Positions 1 through 6,283 of a stretch of DNA of 21,028 bases are shown piece after piece. The translations under genes and the position numbers were made by a program. Under the pieces are notes generated by a model. It saw only the letters and a list, made by a program, of their open reading frames with translations, was not told the origin of the DNA and did not search any database. The stretch's first letter is position 1. Every line of letters begins with the position of its first letter. The DNA comes from CAZLQR01 sp964366455 (GTDB taxonomy: Bacteria > Patescibacteriota > Microgenomatia > UBA1406 > GWC2-37-13), in NCBI GenBank assembly GCA_964366455.1, contig CAYISZ010000013.1, positions 1 to 21,028 on the forward strand. Direction: 5' to 3'.

Positions 1-98
1 TAGGTATGCTTTCACTAGCCGGAGGCTTAGCCTTTGGTCTAGGAGGTAAAGAAGCTGCTAAAGAAACCCTGGAAGATCTTAAGAAGAAGCTTAAGTAA
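1..98 (+). CDS. C-terminal end of a membrane protein with a conserved TM-helix motif (partial)
   Basis: Only the last 31 or so codons are inside the window; the reading frame is open from base 3 to the TAA at 96-98. The visible peptide is hydrophobic and glycine-rich (SLAGGLAFGLGGKEAA) and ends in a charged tail rich in lysine (LEDLKKKLK). The LAFGLGG-K/R-EAA pattern is what I recall for the conserved TM-helix segment found in MscS-like mechanosensitive channel relatives and small multi-helix membrane proteins. This is a family-level guess from a short motif. The upstream part is needed to settle it. A strong terminator follows 21 bp after the stop, so this is the last gene of its transcript. 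Confidence 0.55.
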   Translation, partial: GMLSLAGGLAFGLGGKEAAKETLEDLKKKLK

Positions 99-119
99 CA
101 ACTTAAGTTAGTAATCTAA

Positions 120-147
120 CAGCCCTCGCCCAGCGGGGGCTGTTTTT
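120..147 (+). terminator. Rho-independent terminator
   Basis: A 9-bp stem (120-128 paired with 134-142, one G-T pair) with a 5-base loop is followed directly by five T residues at 143-147. It closes the membrane protein gene that ends at 98 and isolates it from the gene starting at 189. Confidence 0.9.
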
Positions 148-149
148 CA

Positions 150-178
150 TTGTAAGTAATCGTTCTATAAATTAGAAT
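150..178 (+). promoter_or_regulatory. Sigma70-type promoter for the gene at 189
   Basis: TTGTAA (150-155) and TAGAAT (173-178) are separated by 17 bp. The expected transcription start near 185 lies only a few bases before the GTG at 189, so the mRNA would have almost no leader. Confidence 0.55.
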
Positions 179-188
179 ATATCTTCCT

Positions 189-788
189 GTGACAGAAAAT
201 CCTAAATTTTTAACTATGGAACCTGATGCCAGTTCGGCAGAAAGAGAAGCTAGAAGATGGGTTGAGTCTAACATCGAAGCTCTGGTCCCAGCTATGAGAA
301 AGTTTGCCGCTGCAATGAAAGCTCTGGAGCTGGAGCAGGCAAAGGGTCATAAAGCTGTTTCGCCCGAAAGATTAGATGAAGAACTGCGTCTTACTGAAGA
401 AATGCCAATCTGTAAGTTCTGGGGCGAATGGAATATGGAGAAACCTCTTCCATTAGGCTTTCGTATAGTAGATGGGTCGGTATTAATAGGAGATAAAGCA
501 TTTCTAGACAATGATTTGCAAACCAAACGAGCAGACCATAACTATCTAGAAGCAACCGACGGTAGTGGCTTCATCATAGATCACTGTACTGGGTTGCTTT
601 TCAAAAGAAGAGACGAGAGTATTCCAAAAGGAAAAAGGCTTGCCGCGGTAGTAGAACGTGCGGGGGACTTAACCTCTACTTTTACTACCTCAACAGGCAT
701 TTCGCATACCTTCCTAATGGGAAAAAAGGCGGATATTGCCGCTCGTGTGGGACTTGCCTACGATACTCAACCTCGCTATGAAAGCTAA
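189..788 (+). CDS. Hypothetical protein, 199 aa
   Basis: I do not recognise this protein. It is soluble in appearance, with no signal peptide or membrane segment. The first 70 residues are charged and probably helical (glutamate, arginine and alanine rich). The middle and C-terminal parts contain short beta-like stretches such as GFRIVDGSVLIGDKAFLDND and a glycine- and threonine-rich tail. The GTG start at 189 is chosen because it sits just after a good promoter (-10 at 173-178); an in-frame ATG at 216 is the alternative and would shorten the protein by 9 residues. No Shine-Dalgarno sequence is visible. It stands alone between a terminator upstream and an opposite-strand tRNA-Glu downstream. 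Confidence 0.7.
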   Translation: MTENPKFLTMEPDASSAEREARRWVESNIEALVPAMRKFAAAMKALELEQAKGHKAVSPERLDEELRLTEEMPICKFWGEWNMEKPLPLGFRIVDGSVLIGDKAFLDNDLQTKRADHNYLEATDGSGFIIDHCTGLLFKRRDESIPKGKRLAAVVERAGDLTSTFTTSTGISHTFLMGKKADIAARVGLAYDTQPRYES

Positions 789-815
789 AGTGTGTTTACA
801 CTGAGCGAAGTGAAG

Positions 816-889
816 TGACCCCGAGGGGATTCGAACCCCTGATTCTTTGGATGAAAACCAAATGTCCTGGGCCGCTAGACGACGGGGCC
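816..889 (-). tRNA. tRNA-Glu (anticodon TTC)
   Basis: The minus strand folds into a complete cloverleaf of 74 nt. The acceptor stem is 7 bp (GGCCCCG with CGGGGTC), the anticodon stem-loop is TTTGG-TTTTCAT-CCAAA with anticodon TTC, and the T arm carries GGTTCGAATCC. The discriminator is A and CCA is not encoded. Confidence 0.97.
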
Positions 890-910
890 TTCCAGAAATA
901 GGTAATACCT

Positions 911-916
911 ATTATA
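911..916 (-). promoter_or_regulatory. -10 element for tRNA-Glu
   Basis: On the minus strand TATAAT lies 21 bp upstream of the tRNA 5' end, right after the stop of the phosphoribosyltransferase gene. A 7-bp hairpin with a 3-base loop (AATAGGT/ACCTATT, 897-913) overlaps its downstream edge. No good -35 is seen. Confidence 0.45.
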
Positions 917-933
917 CCAAAAGGTTTAGAGGG

Positions 934-1728
934 TTAATTCTGTATATCGTCCGTTGGGTACATGAAATCAGAGTAGATTGGTGCAATTTCTGGTTTGAAT
1001 ACTGTTTTTTCAATACGAGTAAGAGCTTTCTCAGGAGGTAAAAGTACAATTCCATCGTTCGTTTTTTTCTCAATTCTAATAACGGAGAACGAGGGAACAC
1101 CTGTTTCATCCGTCACTTTAACAAGGCCTCCCTGCCAATCTTTATTAAAATAAACACCAAAGCCCACCACATCCACACCTAGTTCTACGAGTTCCTTAAT
1201 CAGCGCACTGGCTATACTGCCTTGAGCACTAACATCGTCAATTACTAAAGCCGTTGAACCAGGTGGAATTTCAGGAATATGAAAGCTAACAGGTCTCCTA
1301 CGAGAGTAAGAATGTGCCGTAAACAGCGTTCCCTTTTTTGGTGTAGAACTCACTAATCTTTCTTGATTAGTTATCCGACCGTAGCCGACTCTACTTGGGT
1401 TAGGGTGACTTCGTCGATATTGATTAACTACTTCTTCAGCAAACCGAAGTCCAGAATTTCCAACCCCTAGAATGACATTTGGAGTAGTGTCTTGAAAAGC
1501 AGATAGTACAATTGCGGCAGCTTCAGACTGACAATCCCGATCAATGTCTCCGGGCTCTTTTCCGTTTATCCATGGTAAACCTACGTAATCGGGAATATCT
1601 GGTCTCAAAACCGCAGTTCTTTGGGCTCGATTACGAAGAGTTTCCCATGCATCTAACCCTCGAGAACCTAGTTCTACCGGTCTTGTATACACACGAGGAA
1701 TACCAAAAAGTGGGTTTTCTACTGCCAT
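934..1728 (-). CDS. Phosphoribosyltransferase-domain protein (Xpt/APRT-like), 264 aa
   Basis: A type I phosphoribosyltransferase, which would transfer phosphoribose from PRPP to a base. The PRPP-binding loop is at residues 161-172 (LVIDDVSAQGSI), with two consecutive acidic residues after a hydrophobic strand. The following helix and strand (ELGVDVVGFGVYFNKDWQGG) and the segment TGVPSFSVIRIE resemble the end of xanthine and adenine phosphoribosyltransferases. Residues 85-100 (VILGVGNSGLRFAEEV) would form the pyrophosphate loop region. At 264 aa it is longer than the usual 170-200 aa, mostly through an N-terminal extension of about 60 residues. The base specificity cannot be read from the sequence. 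It is divergent from a second phosphoribosyltransferase gene at 1806. A -10 box (TATAAT, 1737-1742) ends 8 bp before the ATG, which supports this start. Confidence 0.8.
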   Translation of the reverse strand: MAVENPLFGIPRVYTRPVELGSRGLDAWETLRNRAQRTAVLRPDIPDYVGLPWINGKEPGDIDRDCQSEAAAIVLSAFQDTTPNVILGVGNSGLRFAEEVVNQYRRSHPNPSRVGYGRITNQERLVSSTPKKGTLFTAHSYSRRRPVSFHIPEIPPGSTALVIDDVSAQGSIASALIKELVELGVDVVGFGVYFNKDWQGGLVKVTDETGVPSFSVIRIEKKTNDGIVLLPPEKALTRIEKTVFKPEIAPIYSDFMYPTDDIQN

Positions 1729-1736
1729 AAGCCGAA

Positions 1737-1742
1737 ATTATA
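1737..1742 (-). promoter_or_regulatory. Extended -10 promoter of the 934-1728 gene
   Basis: On the minus strand TGC-TATAAT forms an extended -10 element. Its end is 8 bp from the ATG at 1728, so the transcript should begin at or next to the start codon. Confidence 0.6.
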
Positions 1743-1757
1743 GCAGACTGATTTATT

Positions 1758-1787
1758 TTGTTGAATTTATTTTGACTATGTTACAAT
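1758..1787 (+). promoter_or_regulatory. Promoter of the HPRT-like gene
   Basis: TTGTTG (1758-1763) and TACAAT (1782-1787) are 18 bp apart; TTGAAT at 1761 is an alternative -35. The ATG is at 1806, so the leader would be roughly 12 nt. It lies back to back with the promoter of the divergent phosphoribosyltransferase gene. Confidence 0.5.
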
Positions 1788-1805
1788 ATAGCTTCTCAAA
1801 TTAGT

Positions 1806-2543
1806 ATGAGTAGGGCAGAAGTGTTAAATAGACATAAAGAATATAAACCCCATTTGGCAGTACCCGATCCTCGTACGCCAATTTTAGTCTCTGGAAGAGA
1901 GATTCTTTCTCAGTTGCCCATTCTCGGTCAAACACTGAGACCTGTTGTTTCTAGTTTGAGAAGACCTATATTGATTTGGATCGCTAACGGAGGTAAACAG
2001 TTTGCAGAAGACCTTATTGATCATATACCACTAGTTGATGGTGAGAGAGGTTTCGATGTCGGAATAGTTCAGTATCGATCACGAGTAGGCGTTGAAGGCC
2101 ACAACGAAGCAGGAATAATGCTAGATGAAACTGAATATCCGTTTCCTGACGTTGTCGGAAGAGATGTATTTGGACTGGATGACGTTCTTGACTCTGCAGA
2201 GACAGTCTGTGAATTTGATGCAGAAGTGAGGAGAAGAGGGGGTTTGGTAACAGATCTTGCATTTGCTGCTGAAAAACCGACTGAAGATCGATTTAAGGGA
2301 CTAATTAGAACTCATAATCTGCGTAAATCGATTCGCATATGGTCTCTTACTCAAGTTCCACCTATATGGCTATTTAAATACGGTATGGATAATGGTAAAG
2401 CTGAAACCGAAGCAGAAGACAGAGCAGGTAGAGAAATTAGGGTTAATTGGGAGTATGAAAAAGAACACAATCCTGAAGCTTACGCATACTATCTCAGGCA
2501 AGCCTTTCTAAGAGATCCAACGGCAGCTAAACGATTAGGATAG
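1806..2543 (+). CDS. Hypoxanthine phosphoribosyltransferase-like protein, 245 aa
   Basis: The protein follows the HPRT layout. Residues 57-70 (IWIANGGKQFAEDL) match the pyrophosphate loop strand (consensus V-L-K-G-G-x-x-F-A-x-D-L). Residues 119-134 (RDVFGLDDVLDSAETV) match the PRPP loop, retaining the paired acidic residues and the catalytic Asp, although the usual D-T/S-G is D-S-A here. AAEKP (about 154-158) corresponds to the L-D-K-P purine-contact segment, and WLFKYGMDNG near 190 resembles the G-Y-x-L-D segment. The C-terminal 50 residues are an extra charged region. The likely role is salvage of purine bases to nucleotides, alongside the divergent phosphoribosyltransferase gene. Its last 9 bp overlap the end of convergent rsmI. 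The altered loop leaves the substrate uncertain. Confidence 0.75.
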   Translation: MSRAEVLNRHKEYKPHLAVPDPRTPILVSGREILSQLPILGQTLRPVVSSLRRPILIWIANGGKQFAEDLIDHIPLVDGERGFDVGIVQYRSRVGVEGHNEAGIMLDETEYPFPDVVGRDVFGLDDVLDSAETVCEFDAEVRRRGGLVTDLAFAAEKPTEDRFKGLIRTHNLRKSIRIWSLTQVPPIWLFKYGMDNGKAETEAEDRAGREIRVNWEYEKEHNPEAYAYYLRQAFLRDPTAAKRLG

Positions 2544-3218
2544 GTTAACCACCACGGTAATCTCTCCTTTATACTCTCTAGTTTTCAAGTCTGAAGGAGT
2601 TCCTCGAATAATTTCCTCAAATTTCTTAGTTAGTTCACGACATATAACAACCTGAGCTGATGGATAGATCTCTTCTAGGATTTCAAGCGTCTCGACGATG
2701 CGAAATGGGGATTCGTAGAAGACAAAAGGCATGACCATTGTGTTTTTTTGTAGCGTGACAAACATTTTCTTTTTTTCATTAGGTTTTTTAGGAAGAAAAC
2801 CAAGAAAGGTGAACTGTGATGGATTAAATCCAGAGTAAACAACCGCCATATCGACAGCTGTGGGACCGGGAACAACCTCAAATGCAATCTTGTCCTTAAC
2901 TAGATGTTTAACTAAAGCATAGCCAGGGTCTGCGACAAGTGGCATACCCGCTTCCGAGATCATAACTAAGTTCGAATCTTGCTCAATCAGCTCCAGCACC
3001 TCAGACAGTTTCTGAAACTCATTGTCCTTATGGAATCCCATAACTCGGAGGTTAGGATTTCTTTCAAGGTCGGGAAAGTACTCTGGAATCTGTTGAAGTA
3101 GGATGCCAGCACTTCCTGTATTCTCGGCGAGGATGACGTCAGCGCCCATTATAGCGATAGCCTGACGCAACGATAAATCGCTCAGATTTCCTATAGGAGT
3201 TCCAACAATCTTTAACAT
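2535..3218 (-). CDS. rsmI: 16S rRNA (cytidine-1402-2'-O)-methyltransferase, short form
   Basis: RsmI 2'-O-methylates C1402 of 16S rRNA using S-adenosylmethionine. The family motifs appear in order: VGTPIGNLSDLSLRQ at the N terminus, AENTG near residue 31 (usual A-E-D-T-R), SEAGMPLVADPG near 88 (usual S-D-A-G-T-P-x-I-S-D-P-G), GPTAVDMAVVYSGF, FLPKK, YESPFRI, RELTKKFEEIIRG and KGEITVVV. The protein has 227 residues, against about 275-290 in most bacteria, and stops just after the tetrapyrrole-methylase fold, so the C-terminal extension is absent. It lies 80 bp downstream of the dedA gene on the same strand and has no clear promoter of its own, so co-transcription is likely. A 7-bp-period repeat fills the gap between them. 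Confidence 0.93.
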   Translation of the reverse strand: MLKIVGTPIGNLSDLSLRQAIAIMGADVILAENTGSAGILLQQIPEYFPDLERNPNLRVMGFHKDNEFQKLSEVLELIEQDSNLVMISEAGMPLVADPGYALVKHLVKDKIAFEVVPGPTAVDMAVVYSGFNPSQFTFLGFLPKKPNEKKKMFVTLQKNTMVMPFVFYESPFRIVETLEILEEIYPSAQVVICRELTKKFEEIIRGTPSDLKTREYKGEITVVVNLS

Positions 3219-3226
3219 AATATTTT

Positions 3227-3300
3227 TAGAACTTAGAACGTAGAGCTTAGAACTTCTGCGATTATATGTTCTATGCTACAGGCTCTATGCTCCAAGGCTT
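3227..3300. repeat. 7-bp-period hairpin repeat, TAGAACN family, copy 1
   Basis: The left arm is four consecutive heptads starting at 3227, 3234, 3241 and 3248 (TAGAACT, TAGAACG, TAGAGCT, TAGAACT). After a 14-bp centre the right arm has heptads in inverted sense from 3269 (TTCTATG, CTACAGG, CTCTATG, CTCCAAG). The two arms are imperfectly complementary. The element fills the gap between dedA and rsmI and overlaps the dedA stop codon. Confidence 0.85.
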
Positions 3301-3994
3301 AATCGTTCAGGTGCTCCTTCTTGAAGGTTTTGTCAACTTCTTTGAATGTAGCTGACTTGCCATGTTTTTTCTTTTCCATTTTATGTTTTACATATTCAAA
3401 TATCACAGGGAGTACGGAAACTAATACTATAACAACAACTGCGTACTCAAAGTTATTCTTAATCAAAGGCATTCCTCCGAAGAAATAACCAGCAAACATG
3501 AATAGTGTAACCCAGATAAATGCACCAACAATGTTGTACAAAACAAAGGTCCCGTAGTGCATCTTACCGATACCTGCAACAAAGGGCGCAAAGGTTCGGA
3601 TAATGGGAAGAAATCTCGCCAAGATAATTGTCTTTCCGCCATATTTCGCATAAAAACCTCTGGTTTTCTCAAGGTACTCAGGATTAAAGAGTCTGGAGTT
3701 CTTTTTTGAAAAAACTTTAGGACCGAAATGATGGCCAATCCAGTAGTTAACTGTATCGCCTAAAATAGCCGCTACCAATAACGAACTGTAAGCCATCCAT
3801 ATATTGAGAAAGCCACTGCCGCTGAGTGTTCCTACTATAAAAAGAAGTGAATCTCCAGGTAGGAATGGTGTTATAACCAAGCCGGTCTCTGCAAATATAA
3901 TTAGGAACAGAATTACGTAGGTAAAGGCACCGAAGGAGTTAATGATGCTTTCTAGATATGTATCGAAGTGCAGAAGGAACTTTAAAGAATCCAT
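3299..3994 (-). CDS. DedA family membrane protein (SNARE-associated/VTT domain), 231 aa
   Basis: DedA proteins are inner-membrane proteins; members are implicated in lipid flipping and envelope homeostasis. The signature segments are present: an N-terminal hydrophobic helix followed by ETGLVITPFLPGDSLLF (residues about 36-52), AAILGDTVNYWIGHHFG (about 75-91), and LARFLPIIRTFAPFVAGIG (about 124-142) containing the conserved Arg residues. Two or three further hydrophobic helices follow, and the tail is strongly basic (EYVKHKMEKKKHGK), presumably cytoplasmic. Length is normal for the family. TATAAT on the minus strand (4000-4005) ends 5 bp before the ATG, supporting this start and a leaderless transcript. 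It is the first gene of a probable dedA-rsmI unit and is divergent from uvrB. Confidence 0.93.
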   Translation of the reverse strand: MDSLKFLLHFDTYLESIINSFGAFTYVILFLIIFAETGLVITPFLPGDSLLFIVGTLSGSGFLNIWMAYSSLLVAAILGDTVNYWIGHHFGPKVFSKKNSRLFNPEYLEKTRGFYAKYGGKTIILARFLPIIRTFAPFVAGIGKMHYGTFVLYNIVGAFIWVTLFMFAGYFFGGMPLIKNNFEYAVVVIVLVSVLPVIFEYVKHKMEKKKHGKSATFKEVDKTFKKEHLND

Positions 3995-3999
3995 TCTGA

Positions 4000-4005
4000 A
4001 TTATA
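4000..4005 (-). promoter_or_regulatory. -10 element of the dedA gene
   Basis: TATAAT on the minus strand, 5 bp upstream of the ATG at 3994. The -35 is not recognisable. Confidence 0.55.
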
Positions 4006-4026
4006 TCAACCACGTTGATTAGAAGC

Positions 4027-4089
4027 TAGTATTTATTAGTTAGTGTTAAGGAGTCTCCCCAAATACTCAATACTAGATACTGACTTCAG
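4027..4089. repeat. 7-bp-period hairpin repeat, AATACTN family
   Basis: The left arm has heptads from 4027 (TAGTATT, TATTAGT, TAGTGTT). The right arm has heptads from 4062 (AATACTC, AATACTA, GATACTG, ACTTCAG). CTAGTATT (4026-4033) and AATACTAG (4069-4076) are exact inverted copies. It lies between the divergent dedA and uvrB promoters. Confidence 0.7.
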
Positions 4090-4093
4090 GCCG

Positions 4094-4102
4094 TGCTATA
4101 CT
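4094..4102 (+). promoter_or_regulatory. Extended -10 promoter of the uvrB operon
   Basis: TG-C-TATACT forms an extended -10 element; no clear -35 is seen. It would give a leader of about 55 nt before uvrB, and that leader contains a 7-bp-period repeat arm. Confidence 0.5.
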
Positions 4103-4130
4103 TATGGGTTAACTTCGCTTCTAATAAAAT

Positions 4131-4160
4131 TAGGAACTAAGAACTAGAAATTAAGAACTT
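4131..4160. repeat. 7-bp-period repeat, single arm, in the uvrB leader
   Basis: Four heptads at 4131, 4138, 4145 and 4152 (TAGGAAC, TAAGAAC, TAGAAAT, TAAGAAC), plus TT. The units resemble the TAGAACN family, but no inverted arm is present. It ends 3 bp before the uvrB ATG, in the place where a ribosome-binding site would be expected. Confidence 0.7.
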
Positions 4161-4163
4161 ATT

Positions 4164-6203
4164 ATGTTTGTACTAAAATCCAACTTTAAACCCACCGGAG
4201 ATCAGCCTCAGGCAATCTCTCAGTTAATCAAAGGCATTAAGCAAAATCGGAAAAATCAGGTTTTACTAGGAGTCACAGGATCAGGAAAGACTTTTACTAT
4301 CGCCAATGTCATCGAGAAGCTACAACTTCCTACTTTGATTATTTCTCATAACAAAACCTTGGCTGGGCAGCTTTACCAAGAGATGCGGGACTTCTTTCCA
4401 ACCAATGCGGTTTCTTATTTTGTATCTTATTACGACTACTACCAACCAGAGGCTTACATGCCTTCAACCGATACCTTCATTGAAAAAGAGGCAGAGGTCA
4501 ATGAAATGATTGACAAACTAAGATTGAAAGCAACTACCAACTTGATCACGAGAGATGATGTTATCGTTGTCTCGTCTGTTTCCTGCATCTACAACATCGG
4601 ATCTCCTGAGGAGTACCGCAACTTCACAATGGAACTAACTGTGGGCCAACCAGCTGACTGGAAAGTTCTTGGAAAAAGACTGATTGAAATTCTATACTCT
4701 CGCTCGGAGTTTGACTTTAAACGAGGTTCCTTCAGGATTCGTGGCAACTACATGGATATTTATCCTGCTTATGACGATATTGGCTTAAGAATCACAGAGA
4801 AGAATGGATTAATCGATTCAATAGAGCCGTTTGAACCTTTGACCGGAGTTGCAATTTCGAAAAGTAAAATCAATACAACTACAATTTACCCAGCGAAGCA
4901 TTACCTAGCTGACCCAGAAGTAATTAAGTCGGTGGAAAAACAGATTAGAGCGGATTTGCTGATTGAGCATGAGGAGATGAAGCAAAAAGGTAAAAATACA
5001 GAAGCTGAAAGACTTCTTAGAAGAGTTAGCTATGACCTTGAGATGCTCAGGGAAATAGGATATGTAAACGGAATTGAAAACTACTCCCGCTACTTTGATG
5101 GTAGAAAGCCAGGAGGTAAGCCATATAGCCTTTTGGACTTCTTTAAGTATAAATATGGAGAGAACTTCTTGGTTGTCATCGACGAGTCACACATGACCGT
5201 TTCACAGATTCGAGGAATGTATAACGGCGATCATGCGAGAAAGAAGGTGCTAATCGATTTTGGCTTCAGACTCAAATCCGCCTTTGATAATCGACCACTG
5301 AAGTTTGAGGAGTTTTATAAGATTCCTTCCAAGTTTGTATATGTCTCGGCTACACCAGCAGACTGGGAGGTAGAAGCCTCTAAGCAAGAAGCAATGCTTC
5401 GAACCGATCCTTATAATGGAATTGCTGAGCAGTTAGTTCGGCCAACTGGAATCACAGATCCGGAGATTGAGATCAGACCAGCAAAAAATGAAATACCAGA
5501 CCTCATTGCTGAGCTTGAAAAACGAGCTGGAACGGGACAGAAAACTTTGGTCACAACCTTAACCAAAAAAAATGCCGAAGACCTTGCAACCTTTTTGAAG
5601 GAAAAGAATGTAAAGGCTGAATACCTTCACTCTGACATTGTCACTCTTGAGAGATCGACAATTCTTGAGAACTTAAGAAAAGGTGACTACGACGTTCTTA
5701 TCGGAGTAAATCTACTTAGAGAAGGTCTTGATCTACCTGAAGTCTACTTAGTGGCAATCCTTGACGCTGACAAGGAAGGATTTTTAAGATCTCGCACATC
5801 TTTGATCCAGACAATGGGCCGAGCCGCTCGGAACACATCCGGTTCTGTAATTTTGTACGCAGATAAAATTACCAACTCAATGAAGCTGGCAATTGACGAA
5901 ATTAACCGCCGAAGAATTTATCAGAAAAAGTATAATTCCGAGCATAAGATTACTCCGGTTACAATCTACAAGCCGATTCGAGAGAAGATAGTTGAAGCGA
6001 CAGAGACAGACATTTTAAATGATAAGCGAATAATTGCTCTCGATGCTGGAATAGTGGAGGAAATTAATCCTGACAGTTATACTGCCGTTGATAAGAAGAA
6101 GCTCATAAAAAAACTTGAAAGAGAAATGAAGACTCAAGCAGAACAGATGAACTTCGAGTTAGCAATTGCAATCAGGGATAAGATTAGACAGCTGAATAGT
6201 TAA
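4164..6203 (+). CDS. uvrB: UvrABC excinuclease subunit B
   Basis: UvrB is the DNA-damage-verifying helicase-like subunit of nucleotide excision repair: it is loaded by UvrA and then recruits UvrC. Visible features are Walker A GVTGSGKT (36-43), the damage-probing beta-hairpin with YYDYYQPEAYMPSTDTFIEK (89-108), the Walker B-like VVIDESH (near 340), helicase motif V/VI segments GVNLLREGLDLPEV and QTMGRAARN, and a C-terminal UVR motif (LIKKLEREMKTQAEQMNFEL) that contacts UvrC. The 679 aa length is standard and the protein looks complete and functional. It is the first gene of a uvrB-uvrA-uvrC cluster. No Shine-Dalgarno sequence precedes the ATG. The stop codon lies inside an 8-bp-period repeat. 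Confidence 0.98.
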   Translation: MFVLKSNFKPTGDQPQAISQLIKGIKQNRKNQVLLGVTGSGKTFTIANVIEKLQLPTLIISHNKTLAGQLYQEMRDFFPTNAVSYFVSYYDYYQPEAYMPSTDTFIEKEAEVNEMIDKLRLKATTNLITRDDVIVVSSVSCIYNIGSPEEYRNFTMELTVGQPADWKVLGKRLIEILYSRSEFDFKRGSFRIRGNYMDIYPAYDDIGLRITEKNGLIDSIEPFEPLTGVAISKSKINTTTIYPAKHYLADPEVIKSVEKQIRADLLIEHEEMKQKGKNTEAERLLRRVSYDLEMLREIGYVNGIENYSRYFDGRKPGGKPYSLLDFFKYKYGENFLVVIDESHMTVSQIRGMYNGDHARKKVLIDFGFRLKSAFDNRPLKFEEFYKIPSKFVYVSATPADWEVEASKQEAMLRTDPYNGIAEQLVRPTGITDPEIEIRPAKNEIPDLIAELEKRAGTGQKTLVTTLTKKNAEDLATFLKEKNVKAEYLHSDIVTLERSTILENLRKGDYDVLIGVNLLREGLDLPEVYLVAILDADKEGFLRSRTSLIQTMGRAARNTSGSVILYADKITNSMKLAIDEINRRRIYQKKYNSEHKITPVTIYKPIREKIVEATETDILNDKRIIALDAGIVEEINPDSYTAVDKKKLIKKLEREMKTQAEQMNFELAIAIRDKIRQLNS

Positions 6204-6270
6204 CGGGTTCACGTGTTCACGGGTTTGTTTTCTTAGCTCGTTAACTCATTAACGCGTTAACCGCTTAATA
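6199..6270. repeat. 8-bp-period hairpin repeat, GTTAACGN family, copy 1
   Basis: The left arm has octamers at 6199, 6207 and 6215 (GTTAACGG, GTTCACGT, GTTCACGG). The right arm has octamers at 6240, 6248 and 6256 (GTTAACTC, ATTAACGC, GTTAACCG). The GTTAAC core is itself palindromic. The element begins within the last codons of uvrB and ends 13 bp before uvrA. Confidence 0.85.
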
Positions 6271-6283
6271 TTGAATATTTACT

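Noticed and set aside
81..116. Repeated CTTAAG words around the stop at 96-98
   Set aside because: Two copies of a six-base word in AT-rich DNA; no wider symmetry beyond a short palindrome.
791..815. Short stems and a GAGCGAAGTGAAG-like sequence before tRNA-Glu
   Set aside because: Stems are only 4-5 bp and there is a single copy in the window, so no repeat or terminator can be claimed.
847..1109. Small reading frames of 64-65 codons on both strands
   Set aside because: They run across the tRNA-Glu gene and the end of the phosphoribosyltransferase gene in other frames; no promoter, no recognisable motif.
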